A model generated the notes under the pieces. The model was given only the letters and a program-made list of their open reading frames with translations. It ran no database searches and had not been told where the DNA came from. Positions 1 through 8,531 of a DNA stretch of 60,747 nt are shown one piece after another (within the stretch, counting starts at the first letter, position 1; every line of letters starts with the position of its first letter). This DNA comes from DASVHS01 sp038244815 (lineage in GTDB: Bacteria; Acidobacteriota; Thermoanaerobaculia; Gp7-AA8): the NCBI GenBank assembly GCA_038244815.1, contig JBBRTB010000025.1:1-60747 (forward strand), written 5' to 3'. Made by a program: the position numbers and the translations under genes.

Positions 1-424
1 ACACTCGTGGTCATGGACTGCGAAGGGTGATGATTCCTTCGAACAGGTGGCTTCGAGAAACGGGTGACGGATTCGTGCCTTGGGCCTTACTCGATCAAGG
101 ACGCGGAGCGCGCCGCGTAGCGGCTTCGTCCAACTCCACGCGGTAGCTGACGCGGCCCGGTTTTGACGCTCGTGTGCACGGCTCTCGACGTGACCATTAC
201 GCCTGATGGCGCTTTCGCGCAGCAGCCATCTTAAGCATCGCGTCCGGACTCCGAGCAACCGAGATCCTCGCGAGAGTCTCGCGGAAGCGTTGCTTGCCTT
301 CTGCTTGTGTATCGCGAGCAAAGTCAAGCAAAAGCGTGCATCAGAGGATGCCGATCGATCTGGCGAAAATCATTGATTCTTCGTCAATCCGACGAGAAGC
401 GGGTTCAAGCAGTGCGAGCGACGT
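1..424. other. Gap downstream of ssrA; no confident gene
   Basis: No recognisable gene is seen in this stretch, which lies downstream of the tmRNA 3' end. On the minus strand a 48-codon frame (about 340 down to the TAA at 197-199) reads like protein and ends KMAAARKRHQA, but it has an in-frame stop just upstream and no clear start, so it may be a gene remnant. The 3' end of ssrA is a known integration site for mobile islands, so the region may hold island debris. That is inference; no integrase or att repeat was identified. Confidence 0.35.
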
Positions 425-779
425 TGGTGGAGGCGGCGGGAGTTGAACCCGCGTCCGAAAACAGTGGCAGCCTGGCTCCTACATGCTTAGCTCTCACTTC
501 TTTTTCTCGTCCTGGCCTGCCCGGAGAGCAAGGAACGGCTTCGGACCAGCCCCGATTATTTTTCGTAGCTCGCGTCGAGACATCCGCGAGCCCTTAGCTC
601 ACATCATGACGCTCGTTCCACCGGCGTGAGCGACCGGTAGAGGAGCGTCGCAGTCAATTAAGCTGCGAGTGCGTATTCGCTGTTATTCGCGATTACAGTT
701 GGTGATCTTTTTTACGAGGGAATCAACTCGGCATGCAACCGTGACCCCGACATGTCCCCGTCGAAGCCGGTGCGCCCCC
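425..779 (-). ncRNA. ssrA: tmRNA (transfer-messenger RNA)
   Basis: This RNA rescues stalled ribosomes by trans-translation. The 5' end GGGGGCG (779-773) pairs with CGCCUCC (435-429) to form a 7-bp acceptor stem with G-U at the third pair, the alanine identity element, followed by A and an encoded CCA (427-425). A T-arm with the GTTCAACTC loop precedes the acceptor stem. The tag frame runs from 690 to 661 and reads ANNSEYALAA, then a TAA stop (660-658); the resume codon is GCG. The length of about 355 nt is normal. A 96-codon frame on the opposite strand is an artefact of this RNA. The first possible nadC starts on the plus strand would overlap its 5' end. Confidence 0.96.
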
Positions 780-874
780 AGATTGTCAACGAACCATCTG
801 ATCTAACGGTGCCCGAGGCGTCGCGATTCCTGAACGACCTCCCACAACCGCTGATCCGTTATCCTTCCTTCAAC

Positions 875-1705
875 ATGCTCCTCGACCGCGAGCTCATCCG
901 CCGTCTCGTCCAGCGTGCTCTGGACGAAGACCTTCCCGACATCACCTCCGAAGCGATTTTCGCGCCGGGGGATCGGGGGGCGGCGGAGCTCGTCATCAAG
1001 GCGGACGGCGTCATCGCCGGCCTCGAGTTCGCCGAGCTCACGTTCGCGATCCTCGACTCCTCGGCCCGTTTCAACGCCAAAGTCGAGGACGGAGGGAGAG
1101 TCAGGCCGGGACAGATCATCGGCGAGATCAGCGCCTCGGTCCACGCGTTGCTCTCCGGCGAGCGGACCGCGCTCAATTTCCTGCAACGCGCGTCAGGGAT
1201 CGCTACGATGACGCGGCAATTCGTCGACGCCGTCAGCGGAACGAAGGCGAAGATCTGCGACACCCGCAAGACCGTTCCCGGCCTGCGCCTTCTCGACAAG
1301 TACGCGGTGGCCGCCGGCGGCGGCGAGAACCACCGCTTCGGCCTCTACGACATGTTTCTCGTGAAGAACAACCACATCGACCGCGCCGGATCGATCCGGG
1401 CGGCGGTCGAAGGGATCCGCGCCCGCGGCATGCCCCAGGCAGTCATGATCGAAGTGCGCGACCGCGACGAGCTCGACGAGGCGCTGGCCCTCCGTCCCGA
1501 TTTCATCCTGCTCGACAACATGACGCTGGCCGAGATGCGCGCGGCGGTCGAGCGTACCGCGGGCCGCGTAACGCTCGAAGCGAGCGGCGGGATCACGCTC
1601 CAGAACGTGCGCGCCATCGCCGAGACGGGCGTCGACCGGATCTCCATCGGGGCCCTGACCCATTCCGTCAAAGCGCTCGATATCTCGATGCGTATAAAGA
1701 CTTAA
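875..1705 (+). CDS. nadC: Nicotinate-nucleotide diphosphorylase (carboxylating)
   Basis: The enzyme converts quinolinate and PRPP to nicotinate mononucleotide, CO2 and pyrophosphate in cytosolic de novo NAD synthesis. Visible signatures are FLQRASGIAT, the DTRKTVPGLR phosphoribosyltransferase motif, GGGENHRFGLYD, the KNNHI segment and the C-terminal LEASGGI motif. The frame is open upstream to 752, but that would overlap the tmRNA. The ATG at 875 gives MLLDRELIRRLVQRAL and a 276-residue protein, normal for NadC, so it is preferred. No nadA or nadB is present nearby. The next gene follows after about 35 nt and may be cotranscribed. Confidence 0.94.
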   Translation: MLLDRELIRRLVQRALDEDLPDITSEAIFAPGDRGAAELVIKADGVIAGLEFAELTFAILDSSARFNAKVEDGGRVRPGQIIGEISASVHALLSGERTALNFLQRASGIATMTRQFVDAVSGTKAKICDTRKTVPGLRLLDKYAVAAGGGENHRFGLYDMFLVKNNHIDRAGSIRAAVEGIRARGMPQAVMIEVRDRDELDEALALRPDFILLDNMTLAEMRAAVERTAGRVTLEASGGITLQNVRAIAETGVDRISIGALTHSVKALDISMRIKT

Positions 1706-1740
1706 GCACCGTGGCAGCGGATTTGCGGCAGAGGGGAGCA

Positions 1741-2712
1741 GTGGTCACCTCATCCTTCACCGTGGCGGTCGTGGACGACGACAATGCCATCCGCCGTCTG
1801 CTCCGGCTCATCCTGACGCGAGCCGGCTACGAGACGTTCGAGTGCATGACCGGCGAGGAAGCGCGCACGAAGCTGGTCTCGCAGCCGTGGGACATCGCCA
1901 TCCTCGACCGCAAGCTCCCTGACATGGACGGGCTGGCCCTATGCCGCGAGCTGAAGTCGAAGCCGGAGTTCCGCTCGCGTTACGTGGTGATGCTGACCGG
2001 CGAATCGGAGCAGGAAGACAAGGTGGAAGGTCTCGACCTCGGAGCCGACGACTACATCACCAAGCCGTTCCAGTATCCGGAGCTGCTGGCCCGCGTGCGC
2101 GCCGGCAAGCGCATCGTCGACCTGCAGAAAGAACTGATGGAGACGAACCGCCGGCTGGAGCAGCTCTCCATCACCGACGGACTGACGAAGCTGAACAATC
2201 ACCGCTTCTTCCAGGACGAGCTGGCGCGCGCGTTCGAAGAGTCGCAGCGGTACGAGCGCCCGCTGTCGCTGGCCATGATCGACATCGATTTCTTCAAGAA
2301 GGTGAACGATACGCACGGGCACGCCGTCGGCGACGAGGTGCTGAAAACGGTCGCGGAGCTCTACAAGTCCTCGGTGCGCAGCACGGATCTGGTGGCCCGC
2401 TATGGCGGCGAAGAGTTCGCCATCATGATGCCGGAAACGGAGCTGGCGGACGCCATTACGTTCGCGGAACAGATCCGCGCGCTGGTCCAGGCCACTCCCA
2501 TCGACACGCAGGCCGGCGCGATCACGATCACCATCAGCCTCGGCGTGGCCAGCGTGCCCCACTCGCGCATCCAGAGCTCGAAGGATCTGATCGTGTCGTC
2601 TGACAAGGCGCTGTACCGGGCCAAGAAAAGCGGGCGCAATCAGGTGCAGGCGGAGAAGCGGCGCGATCTCAGCCGCGCCAACACCCCTGAAGAAGTGGGC
2701 GCTCGACGCTGA
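1741..2712 (+). CDS. Response regulator with GGDEF diguanylate cyclase domain
   Basis: A PleD-like protein: an N-terminal CheY-type receiver (VAVVDDDNAIRR, phospho-acceptor Asp in ILDRKLPD, Lys in ITKPF) is followed by a short coiled linker (KELMETNRRLEQL) and a GGDEF domain. The active site reads GGEEF, and an RSTD product-inhibition I-site lies five residues before it, so cyclic-di-GMP synthesis with feedback control is expected. GTG at 1741 is chosen because AGAGGGGAGC sits just upstream; an alternative GTG at 1711 adds 10 residues. It converges on an Hpt-domain gene, a possible phosphorelay partner (inference). Its partner kinase is unknown. Confidence 0.9.
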   Translation: MVTSSFTVAVVDDDNAIRRLLRLILTRAGYETFECMTGEEARTKLVSQPWDIAILDRKLPDMDGLALCRELKSKPEFRSRYVVMLTGESEQEDKVEGLDLGADDYITKPFQYPELLARVRAGKRIVDLQKELMETNRRLEQLSITDGLTKLNNHRFFQDELARAFEESQRYERPLSLAMIDIDFFKKVNDTHGHAVGDEVLKTVAELYKSSVRSTDLVARYGGEEFAIMMPETELADAITFAEQIRALVQATPIDTQAGAITITISLGVASVPHSRIQSSKDLIVSSDKALYRAKKSGRNQVQAEKRRDLSRANTPEEVGARR

Positions 2713-2732
2713 GCTACGTGCCGAGCTCAGCG
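2707..2732. terminator. Bidirectional hairpin spanning two convergent stop codons
   Basis: Arms CGCTGAGCT (2707-2715) and AGCTCAGCG (2724-2732) form a perfect 9-bp stem with an 8-nt loop. The TGA of the diguanylate cyclase (2710-2712) and the reverse-strand TAG of the Hpt gene (2714-2716) both lie inside it. There is no clear T-run, so termination may be Rho-assisted or the hairpin may serve as a 3' end stabiliser. Confidence 0.55.
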
Positions 2733-3034
2733 ACGCGCGACTGAATCTCCGCGCGCAGGTTCCCGACGTGCTGCTCGATCTTCTCTTTGGCGCTCGTATC
2801 CAGCCCCGCGGTGCCAGCTGACTCGAGGGCCTTCTCGATCTCGGCGGCATCCGCGGAGATCCCGTGGTAGCCGTAACTGCCGCCGGAGCCCTTGAGCTGA
2901 TGCGCCAGATATCCGAGGCGCTCGATAGAGTCGGGAGTGCTGCCGGCCGTGAGTGCCGTCTGCATCTCACGCACTTTCTCATCGGCCTCCGCCAGAAACT
3001 CCCGCTTCAGTTCATCCAGTTCGTGGTCAACCAT
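2714..3034 (-). CDS. Hpt (histidine phosphotransfer) domain protein
   Basis: A 106-residue single-domain Hpt protein. The motif HQLKGSGGSYG places the phosphorylatable histidine at residue 45, in a predicted four-helix bundle. The frame is open to 3310, but the Hpt fold starts at MVDHELDELKREF, so the ATG at 3034 is used. Hpt proteins relay phosphoryl groups between receivers. The convergent response regulator/GGDEF gene is a plausible partner, inferred from proximity only. Confidence 0.85.
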   Translation of the reverse strand: MVDHELDELKREFLAEADEKVREMQTALTAGSTPDSIERLGYLAHQLKGSGGSYGYHGISADAAEIEKALESAGTAGLDTSAKEKIEQHVGNLRAEIQSRVAELGT

Positions 3035-3136
3035 CGTTCCCGCCGCGATACCGCGTTGCACGCAATATGCCGCGCCCCCACTATCATGACTGCGATGTCG
3101 GCGGACGCGCTGGTGATGGTGCGAGGGGAGTTTTCG

Positions 3137-3733
3137 ATGGAGGATCCCTGGGGCATGCCCCGCGGGTGTGAGCCGGTCCGCCTCCGGCGCGCCACCGACG
3201 GCGCGGCCCCGCGCCTGGCTACGAGCTTCTTCGCGTTCTACGACGACGAGTATCTGACGGTCGTATTCTCCGCGGCCGACGACCACGTCGTGGCCACGAT
3301 GGACCGCCACGACCAGCCGCTATACGAGGAGGACGTCGTGGAAGTCTTCCTCGCCCCACGCACCGCGCGGGAGTACTTCGAGATCGAAGTCAGTCCGGCG
3401 GGAACGACGTTCGACGCCCGCATCGAGTCCCCCGACGGTGTTCGCGGCACGATGCTCGCGGACGTTCGCTGGGAATGCGAAGGTCTCGTCGCGGCCGTGC
3501 GCAAGCTGATTTCCGCCCGCAACCGGATGACCATCGACACCGTCATGCGCATCCCGTTCGCGGGCCTCGGGGTCGAATCGCCGGAACCCGGCGACCTCTG
3601 GCGGGCGAACTTTTTCCGGATCGACCGTCATCCGAGCGAAGGCGACGAATTCAGCGCCTGGCGCCCGACGCTCACGACGCCGGCCGACTTCCATGTCGCG
3701 GCAGCGTTCGGCAGGCTCATCTTCCAGAGTTGA
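3137..3733 (+). CDS. CBM9/DOMON-like beta-sandwich protein
   Basis: The 198-residue product resembles family 9 carbohydrate-binding-like domains: an early FFAFYDDEYLTVVFSAADDHV strand pair, the YEEDVVEVFLAP motif typical of CBM9-like proteins, then FEIEVSPAGTTFDAR and a C-terminal WRANFFRID segment. No signal peptide is apparent from this start. AGGGGAG seven bases before the ATG at 3137 supports it; in-frame ATGs at 3086, 3095 and 3116 are alternatives. The ligand is unknown. The gene is divergent from the Hpt gene. Confidence 0.7.
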   Translation: MEDPWGMPRGCEPVRLRRATDGAAPRLATSFFAFYDDEYLTVVFSAADDHVVATMDRHDQPLYEEDVVEVFLAPRTAREYFEIEVSPAGTTFDARIESPDGVRGTMLADVRWECEGLVAAVRKLISARNRMTIDTVMRIPFAGLGVESPEPGDLWRANFFRIDRHPSEGDEFSAWRPTLTTPADFHVAAAFGRLIFQS

Positions 3734-3846
3734 CAGCGGATAGCGGCATCGAGGCGTGCGATTCATGCGACATTTGCTAATTTGTAATTCTCATCGCCTC
3801 CCTTGGCGGCTAGAGTAGTCGCCGTCACTGTTTGGCGTCTTCAGCA

Positions 3847-4320
3847 ATGAGTCCCCGTTTCCTCAGATTCGTCGCCCTGGCGACCGCCTTTTCCGCGGGC
3901 ATGATCGCGCGCGCGCAGGAACCGAAGTGTCATGTTCCCGCGAGCGAATGCGAACGCTCCATCCGGCAGATGCTTTCCGGACGGCGTTATCTCGGTCTCG
4001 ACCTCGTCGAGATCAAGCCCGGACTGGTGGTGAAGGCCATCCGTTCCGACAGCCCCGCGGCCCGCGCCGACTTCCAGCCCGGCGACCGGATCATTGCCAT
4101 CAACGGCAAGTCGATGGAGAACGGATCGGGGAAGATGTTCAAGGAAGTGCTCGCGGAAGCGCGTCAGACAGGCAGGTTGTGGATCATCGTTTTGCGTCGC
4201 GGCGCGTATAAGAAGATCGAGGCACGGCTCGAGCCGTATCCTCAGGAGTACATCGATAAGGTGGTCTCCGGTCATCTCGCGCAGGCGCACGGGGTGGCGA
4301 CGGCCGGCGGCCAGAAGTAG
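3847..4320 (+). CDS. Secreted PDZ-domain protein
   Basis: A 157-residue protein with an N-terminal signal peptide (about 1-23, ending near ARAQ), two cysteines (KCHVPASEC) and a PDZ fold: YLGLDLVEI, VVKAIRSDSPAARADFQPGDRIIAINGKSM, then WIIVLRRG. There is no protease domain, so it is probably a periplasmic scaffold or peptide-binding factor. The preceding ~110 nt are comparatively AT-rich and may hold its promoter. ATG 3847 is chosen because the signal peptide follows directly. It precedes a two-component pair and might sense envelope state with it, but nothing proves this. Confidence 0.75.
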   Translation: MSPRFLRFVALATAFSAGMIARAQEPKCHVPASECERSIRQMLSGRRYLGLDLVEIKPGLVVKAIRSDSPAARADFQPGDRIIAINGKSMENGSGKMFKEVLAEARQTGRLWIIVLRRGAYKKIEARLEPYPQEYIDKVVSGHLAQAHGVATAGGQK

Positions 4321-4398
4321 GTCCCGGGTTCTTAGGCTCGGGGGAACGTGGAGCTGCGAAGCCCGGTTATCTCCTGAAGCCTGGCGTCGAAAAGACAG

Positions 4399-5964
4399 AT
4401 GCTGCGTCGCTTCCTCTCGCGGTTCCGATCGGGCTCCGGAAACGGGGAGCGACCGGACCGCGTCTCGATTCTCCTTCCGTTTCTCATCATCTCGGCCGGC
4501 CTCGGCGTGCTGGCGTGGCGCTCGTACGAACTGTCCGTCAAGATGGAGAGCGGCGCGAACACCCTGGCCGTCCAGTACGCCGGATACGCGTCGGAGATCA
4601 CCGCGCGGCGCGTCGACGCGGCAGTGCGCGCGGAGTTCTCCCGCGCCAACGATGAGTGGCAGCAGATCGAGCGGGGATCGAACATCCCGGACGACGAGGC
4701 CGTCCGCCAGTGGATCACCAGCAGCGAATGGATCGTGACCGCCATCTACGTTCCCGATCACGATCCGGCCAGCTCGGTCTACGTCAGCGAGCTCGGTGAA
4801 GCGGAGTCGAAGGCCACTCGTCTCAGCCGCGAGTTCTTCACCTCCAGCGGCACGGTGCGCTACACGTACGATCCCCACCGCCTGCTGGCTCACGTCCATG
4901 CGGCCATCCGGCAGCAGCCGCTGATCCGGACGTCGATGACGCCCAGCACACTGGCCATCGCTCAGCGCGCCGAGGTCAGTGTGGTGGCCTCTTCGCCACG
5001 CACGGGACTGATCCGGATGCCCAACGGGCTGGCATTCATCTCTCCGCTGTCCGCACCGCTGCAGGCGTTCGGGATTCGCGCGGAAGTCCCCACCGCTTTC
5101 GCGGGCTCGGGCTGGCAGAACCAGCGCGTCGTTTCCTTCTGGGTCAGTCTGCTGGCGCTGACGTTGATGGCGGTCGGCGGTTTCCTGGCCATCCGCGGAC
5201 TCAATCAGGAGTCGGAGACGATGATGCTCCGCGGCGCGCTCATCGCGAACGTCTCGCACGAGTTGCGCACCCCGCTGGCGATGATCCGTCTCGGCGCCGA
5301 GACGCTCAAGCGCGGCGCCAGGCTCAGCCCGAAGGAGCGTGCCGAGATCGAGGATCAGATCCTGCGCGAGGTGCTCCACCTCTCGCACCTCGTCGAGAAC
5401 GTCCTCGACGTGGCCAGGATCCAGAACCAGCAGGCCCGAGCCCTGGCCTTCACCCCCGTGCATCCACGCGACCTCATCTCCATGCTGGTCACGAGCTACG
5501 ATTCGTGGATCAGCAGCAAGGGCTTCACCGTCTCGGTCGAGATCGACGACAAGATCGAGCCGCAGATGTGGGACCGCGATTCCGTGTCGCGGGCCGTCCT
5601 CAATCTGATCGACAACGCCATCAAGTACTCGGCCGACGACCGGCGTATCGACGTCTGCGTGCGCCAGACGGACGAGAACGTGATGATCGAAGTGCGCGAC
5701 CGCGGCATGGGCATCGACAGCCGCGATCTCGCGCGCATCTTCGACCCCTATTACCGCGCGAAATTCTCCGATACGCAGACGCGCCGCGGAGCGGGGTTGG
5801 GGTTGACACTCGTCCAGCAGATCGCCCAATCGCACGGCGGCCGCGTCGAAGTCGACTCGAAACCTGGTGTAGGCTCCGTTTTCAAGCTCATCTTCCCCCG
5901 TACCGGATCCGGCGAGCCGGCCCGCGTGGCCGCCCTCGCCGTCTCGAAACCACTTCCGTCCTGA
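4399..5964 (+). CDS. Membrane sensor histidine kinase
   Basis: A 521-residue kinase: TM1 about 23-40, an extracytoplasmic sensor region about 45-240, TM2 about 244-264, a HisKA domain with His287 in ANVSHELRTPLAM, and a HATPase_c domain with N-box NLIDNAIKYS, G1 DRGMGI, F-box IFDPYYR and G2 GAGLGL. No HAMP domain is visible between TM2 and HisKA. The cognate regulator follows after 18 nt. Input signal is unknown; the PDZ protein upstream hints at an envelope cue (inference). Confidence 0.93.
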   Translation: MLRRFLSRFRSGSGNGERPDRVSILLPFLIISAGLGVLAWRSYELSVKMESGANTLAVQYAGYASEITARRVDAAVRAEFSRANDEWQQIERGSNIPDDEAVRQWITSSEWIVTAIYVPDHDPASSVYVSELGEAESKATRLSREFFTSSGTVRYTYDPHRLLAHVHAAIRQQPLIRTSMTPSTLAIAQRAEVSVVASSPRTGLIRMPNGLAFISPLSAPLQAFGIRAEVPTAFAGSGWQNQRVVSFWVSLLALTLMAVGGFLAIRGLNQESETMMLRGALIANVSHELRTPLAMIRLGAETLKRGARLSPKERAEIEDQILREVLHLSHLVENVLDVARIQNQQARALAFTPVHPRDLISMLVTSYDSWISSKGFTVSVEIDDKIEPQMWDRDSVSRAVLNLIDNAIKYSADDRRIDVCVRQTDENVMIEVRDRGMGIDSRDLARIFDPYYRAKFSDTQTRRGAGLGLTLVQQIAQSHGGRVEVDSKPGVGSVFKLIFPRTGSGEPARVAALAVSKPLPS

Positions 5965-5982
5965 TGCGTAAAAGGTAAGGTT

Positions 5983-6687
5983 ATGACGAAGATATTGATC
6001 GTTGAGGATGAGGCAGGCCTGCGCCAGGGACTCGATATCAACCTCCGCCACGAGAACTACGACACCGTCACCGGAGCCGACGGCGAGGAGGCCATCCGCC
6101 TCTTTCACTCCGAACAGCCCGACCTCGTTCTGCTCGACCTGATGCTGCCGAAGAAGAGCGGCTTCGAGGTTCTCGACCATATCCGCAAGGTCTCGAAGGT
6201 GCCGGTCATCCTCCTCACCGCCCGCGGTCAGGAAACCGACAAGGTCCGCGGACTCCGTTCGGGGGCCGACGACTACGTCACCAAGCCGTTCGGCGTGCAG
6301 GAGCTCTTCGCGCGCATCGACGCCGTCATGCGCCGCAGCGACGTGGCCACGACCACCAAGTCGGTCTGCGAGGATCAGCTCATCCGCCTCGATCCATCGA
6401 CGCGCGAGGCCAGTGCGGCCAGCCACAAGCTGAAACTGTCGCCGAAAGAGTTCGACCTGCTGATGTACCTGTTCAAGAACAAGGATCGCGTCGTTCCCCG
6501 CGACGAGCTGTTGTCGCGCGTCTGGAACTATCGCGTCGACCTCAATCTCAACAGCCGCACCGTCGACACGCACGTCACCCGTCTCCGCCGCAAGCTCCAG
6601 AAGGCCGTCGGAACCGACGCCGCCGTCATCGTGGCTGTCGCCAAGATCGGGTATCGCTACCTCGGACAGGTCACCAACGCCGCGTAG
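5983..6687 (+). CDS. OmpR/PhoB-family response regulator
   Basis: A 234-residue regulator with a receiver domain (acidic ILIVEDE, phospho-acceptor Asp52 in VLLDLMLP, Lys in VTKPFG) and a C-terminal winged helix with the conserved RTVDTHVTRLRRKL recognition-helix region. AAAGGTAAGG precedes the ATG. It is encoded immediately after the histidine kinase, so the two form a standard two-component system. Targets cannot be read from the sequence. Confidence 0.94.
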   Translation: MTKILIVEDEAGLRQGLDINLRHENYDTVTGADGEEAIRLFHSEQPDLVLLDLMLPKKSGFEVLDHIRKVSKVPVILLTARGQETDKVRGLRSGADDYVTKPFGVQELFARIDAVMRRSDVATTTKSVCEDQLIRLDPSTREASAASHKLKLSPKEFDLLMYLFKNKDRVVPRDELLSRVWNYRVDLNLNSRTVDTHVTRLRRKLQKAVGTDAAVIVAVAKIGYRYLGQVTNAA

Positions 6688-6690
6688 CGG

Positions 6691-6715
6691 GGTCGTAGGT
6701 CGTAGGTCGTAGGTC
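6691..6715 (+). repeat. Heptamer tandem repeat GGTCGTA (x3.5)
   Basis: Three exact GGTCGTA units plus GGTC follow the response-regulator stop codon. Just downstream GGCCTC and GAGGCC can pair as a small hairpin, a possible terminator. It belongs to the set of 7-bp arrays seen in many gaps of this window. Confidence 0.85.
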
Positions 6716-6783
6716 ACGGGGGCCTCATCGCTTCGAGGCCTCCACGACGGGCGACTTGCGACCTCTCATGCGATCATGCCGCG

Positions 6784-8430
6784 GTGAGGCGGTGGTGGTC
6801 GGCGGCGGTCGTCTTTGCAGCGGCTCTGTCCCTGCGCGTCGGGCTCGTCTTCCAGCTCCAGGGGACGGCTCTGTTCCGCACGCCGGAACTCGACTCGATC
6901 GAGTACTTCAACTGGGCGCACCAGATCGCCAGCGGCGACTTCTCCTGGCCGGCCGCTCCGTCGCATGGTCCCGGGTATCCGCTTTTCCTCGGCGCGCTGC
7001 TGTTCGTCACGCGAGGATCGCTGTTTGCGGTGCACCTCCTGCAGGCCGTTGCCGGAAGCGTCACTCCCGTACTCGTCGCCGCGATCACGAACGCCTGCCT
7101 GAACGATGAGAATCGGGAAGGTTCGCTGCGGCACGCCGGACTGCTGGCCGGATTGTTCGCCGCGCTGTACGGACCACTCGCGCTCGTCGATGTTTCGATC
7201 CTGGCCGAGGGTTTGTTCGTTCTGCTGCTGTCGGCGTCGCTCCTGGCGGCACTCGAGGTGCGCCGGTCGAGCCGTCCGCTGACGATGATGTTCTTCGCGG
7301 GAACGGCCCTGGGACTGGCGATCGTCACGCGGCCGACCGCCGCGATCCTCGTTCCGTTGTACACATTCTTCTTGTGGCGGCACGCGTCGCGTGCGGCGGT
7401 GCTGATCTTCGCGCTTTCGATCGCCTATCCCGTGCTGCCGGTATTCGCACACAACTGGTCAACGACCGGCGATCTGCTGGCCATCCAGTCGGGCGGCGGT
7501 ATGAACGTCTACATCGGCAACTCGCCACGTCATGACGGCACCGCCTGGGCCCGTCCGGGCGGAACCTGGGACTGGCTGCGCGGCGAGCCGTGGCGGGCCG
7601 GTGTGCGCGGTGCGGCGGCCGAGGATCAGTACTACATCGGGAAGACGATCGAGGAGATTCGGGAGACGCCCAACCGCTTTCTCTCGCTCCTCGGGCGAAA
7701 ACTGATCTGGCTGACGCAAAACGAAGAGATTCGCGACAGCCATAGCTTCGATTTCTTCCGGCAGCGCGCTTCGCTGCTTCGCGTGGCCCTGAGGTTCTCG
7801 CTCCTGTTGCCGTTCGCGATCTTCGGAATGTGGATCTGGAGGCGTCCCGCCAGCGGTGCTTTCCGGCTCGTGGTCGCCTATCTCGTAGCCATGAGCATCA
7901 CGGCGGTGGCGCTGGTCGTGGGGATGCGTTACCGCCTGCCGGTGCTGCCGGCGTTATTCGTGTTCGCGGGAGTGGGCGCCGCATCGATCGCCGGGCGGCG
8001 CAGGATCATGCAATTTACGATCGTGTTCGTGGTGGTGTTCTCGCTGACCCGCGTCTGGCACCACGCGCCGACGCACGATCTCGCCGAGGAGTGGGCGATG
8101 GAAGGGATCGCGCTCGGCAAGGAGCATCGTGTTGCCGAGGCCATGGCAGCATTTCGGCGCGCGAGCGAGCTCGATCCGATGCTGGGGATCGCCTGGACGG
8201 GGCGCGGCGACGTCGAGTTGCCGCTCGGGAAGTTGCCAGCCGCGGAAGCGTCATACACGCAGGCGATCCGCGTCGATCCCCACGATGCCCGTGCGTACGC
8301 GCATCTGGCGCTGGTGCGCGCTGCGCAAAATCACCGTGGCGAGGCCATCTCGCTGCTGCGCGAGTCGGTGGCCATCCGGCCTGAGGAGGAGGCGCTCTAC
8401 AATCTGGCGCATCTCGAAGGCCGTCACTGA
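6784..8430 (+). CDS. GT39/ArnT-like membrane glycosyltransferase with C-terminal TPRs
   Basis: The 548-residue protein starts with a polytopic region (about ten hydrophobic segments between 1 and 430). An early acidic ELDSIEYFNWAH motif and HGPGYPLFLGAL resemble the PMT_2/ArnT family, which transfers sugars from polyprenyl-phosphate donors outside the membrane. From about residue 440 there are TPR-like repeats (GIALGKEHRVAEAMAAFRRASELDP; AEASYTQAIRVDPHDARAYAHLALV), giving a membrane enzyme with a protein-interaction tail. Start is GTG 6784; no strong ribosome site is seen. Substrate is unknown. Confidence 0.75.
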   Translation: MRRWWSAAVVFAAALSLRVGLVFQLQGTALFRTPELDSIEYFNWAHQIASGDFSWPAAPSHGPGYPLFLGALLFVTRGSLFAVHLLQAVAGSVTPVLVAAITNACLNDENREGSLRHAGLLAGLFAALYGPLALVDVSILAEGLFVLLLSASLLAALEVRRSSRPLTMMFFAGTALGLAIVTRPTAAILVPLYTFFLWRHASRAAVLIFALSIAYPVLPVFAHNWSTTGDLLAIQSGGGMNVYIGNSPRHDGTAWARPGGTWDWLRGEPWRAGVRGAAAEDQYYIGKTIEEIRETPNRFLSLLGRKLIWLTQNEEIRDSHSFDFFRQRASLLRVALRFSLLLPFAIFGMWIWRRPASGAFRLVVAYLVAMSITAVALVVGMRYRLPVLPALFVFAGVGAASIAGRRRIMQFTIVFVVVFSLTRVWHHAPTHDLAEEWAMEGIALGKEHRVAEAMAAFRRASELDPMLGIAWTGRGDVELPLGKLPAAEASYTQAIRVDPHDARAYAHLALVRAAQNHRGEAISLLRESVAIRPEEEALYNLAHLEGRH

Positions 8431-8459
8431 TTCGTGGCCTTTTCGCGAGATGGCTATTG

Positions 8460-8465
8460 TAGAAT
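8460..8465 (+). promoter_or_regulatory. Probable -10 box (TAGAAT) of the cysK leader
   Basis: TAGAAT lies nine nt before the leader-peptide ATG at 8475, so transcription would start at or next to that ATG. The same TAGAAT plus 9-nt spacing occurs before arcA, and TATAAT plus 9 nt before purM. No convincing -35 box was identified. Confidence 0.45.
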
Positions 8466-8474
8466 TTGCGTCTC

Positions 8475-8531
8475 ATGAAAGCGGAGCGCCGTTGCTGTTG
8501 TTGCCAGAAAGGTCCGATCGAATTGTCCTGA
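8475..8531 (+). CDS. Cysteine-rich leader peptide of the cysK attenuator
   Basis: An 18-codon frame reads MKAERRCCCCQKGPIELS then TGA. The four consecutive Cys codons (TGC TGT TGT TGC, 8493-8504) sit upstream of the cysteine synthase gene. Codons GGT CCG AT (8511-8518), right after the Cys run, form the 5' arm of a predicted antiterminator. This is the arrangement of a classical amino-acid attenuation leader: a ribosome starved for Cys-tRNA stalls at 8493-8504 and leaves 8511-8518 free. The ATG lacks a Shine-Dalgarno sequence and appears leaderless. The function is inferred from the architecture. Confidence 0.8.
   Translation: MKAERRCCCCQKGPIELS

Noticed and set aside
307..597. A 96-codon plus-strand frame at the start of the window
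   Set aside because: It is antisense to the tmRNA 3' half, a well-known false gene; the tmRNA structure explains the sequence.
752..874. Upstream nadC start at 752
   Set aside because: It would begin inside the tmRNA 5' end and adds residues with no resemblance to NadC.
3841..6717. A 958-codon minus-strand frame opposite the PDZ, kinase and regulator genes
   Set aside because: It is an antisense shadow caused by GC-rich codon usage; the plus-strand genes have clear domains and the shadow has none. The same holds for long frames opposite metH (35385-37796), polX (16155 to pyrF) and the large TPR gene (48054-50069).
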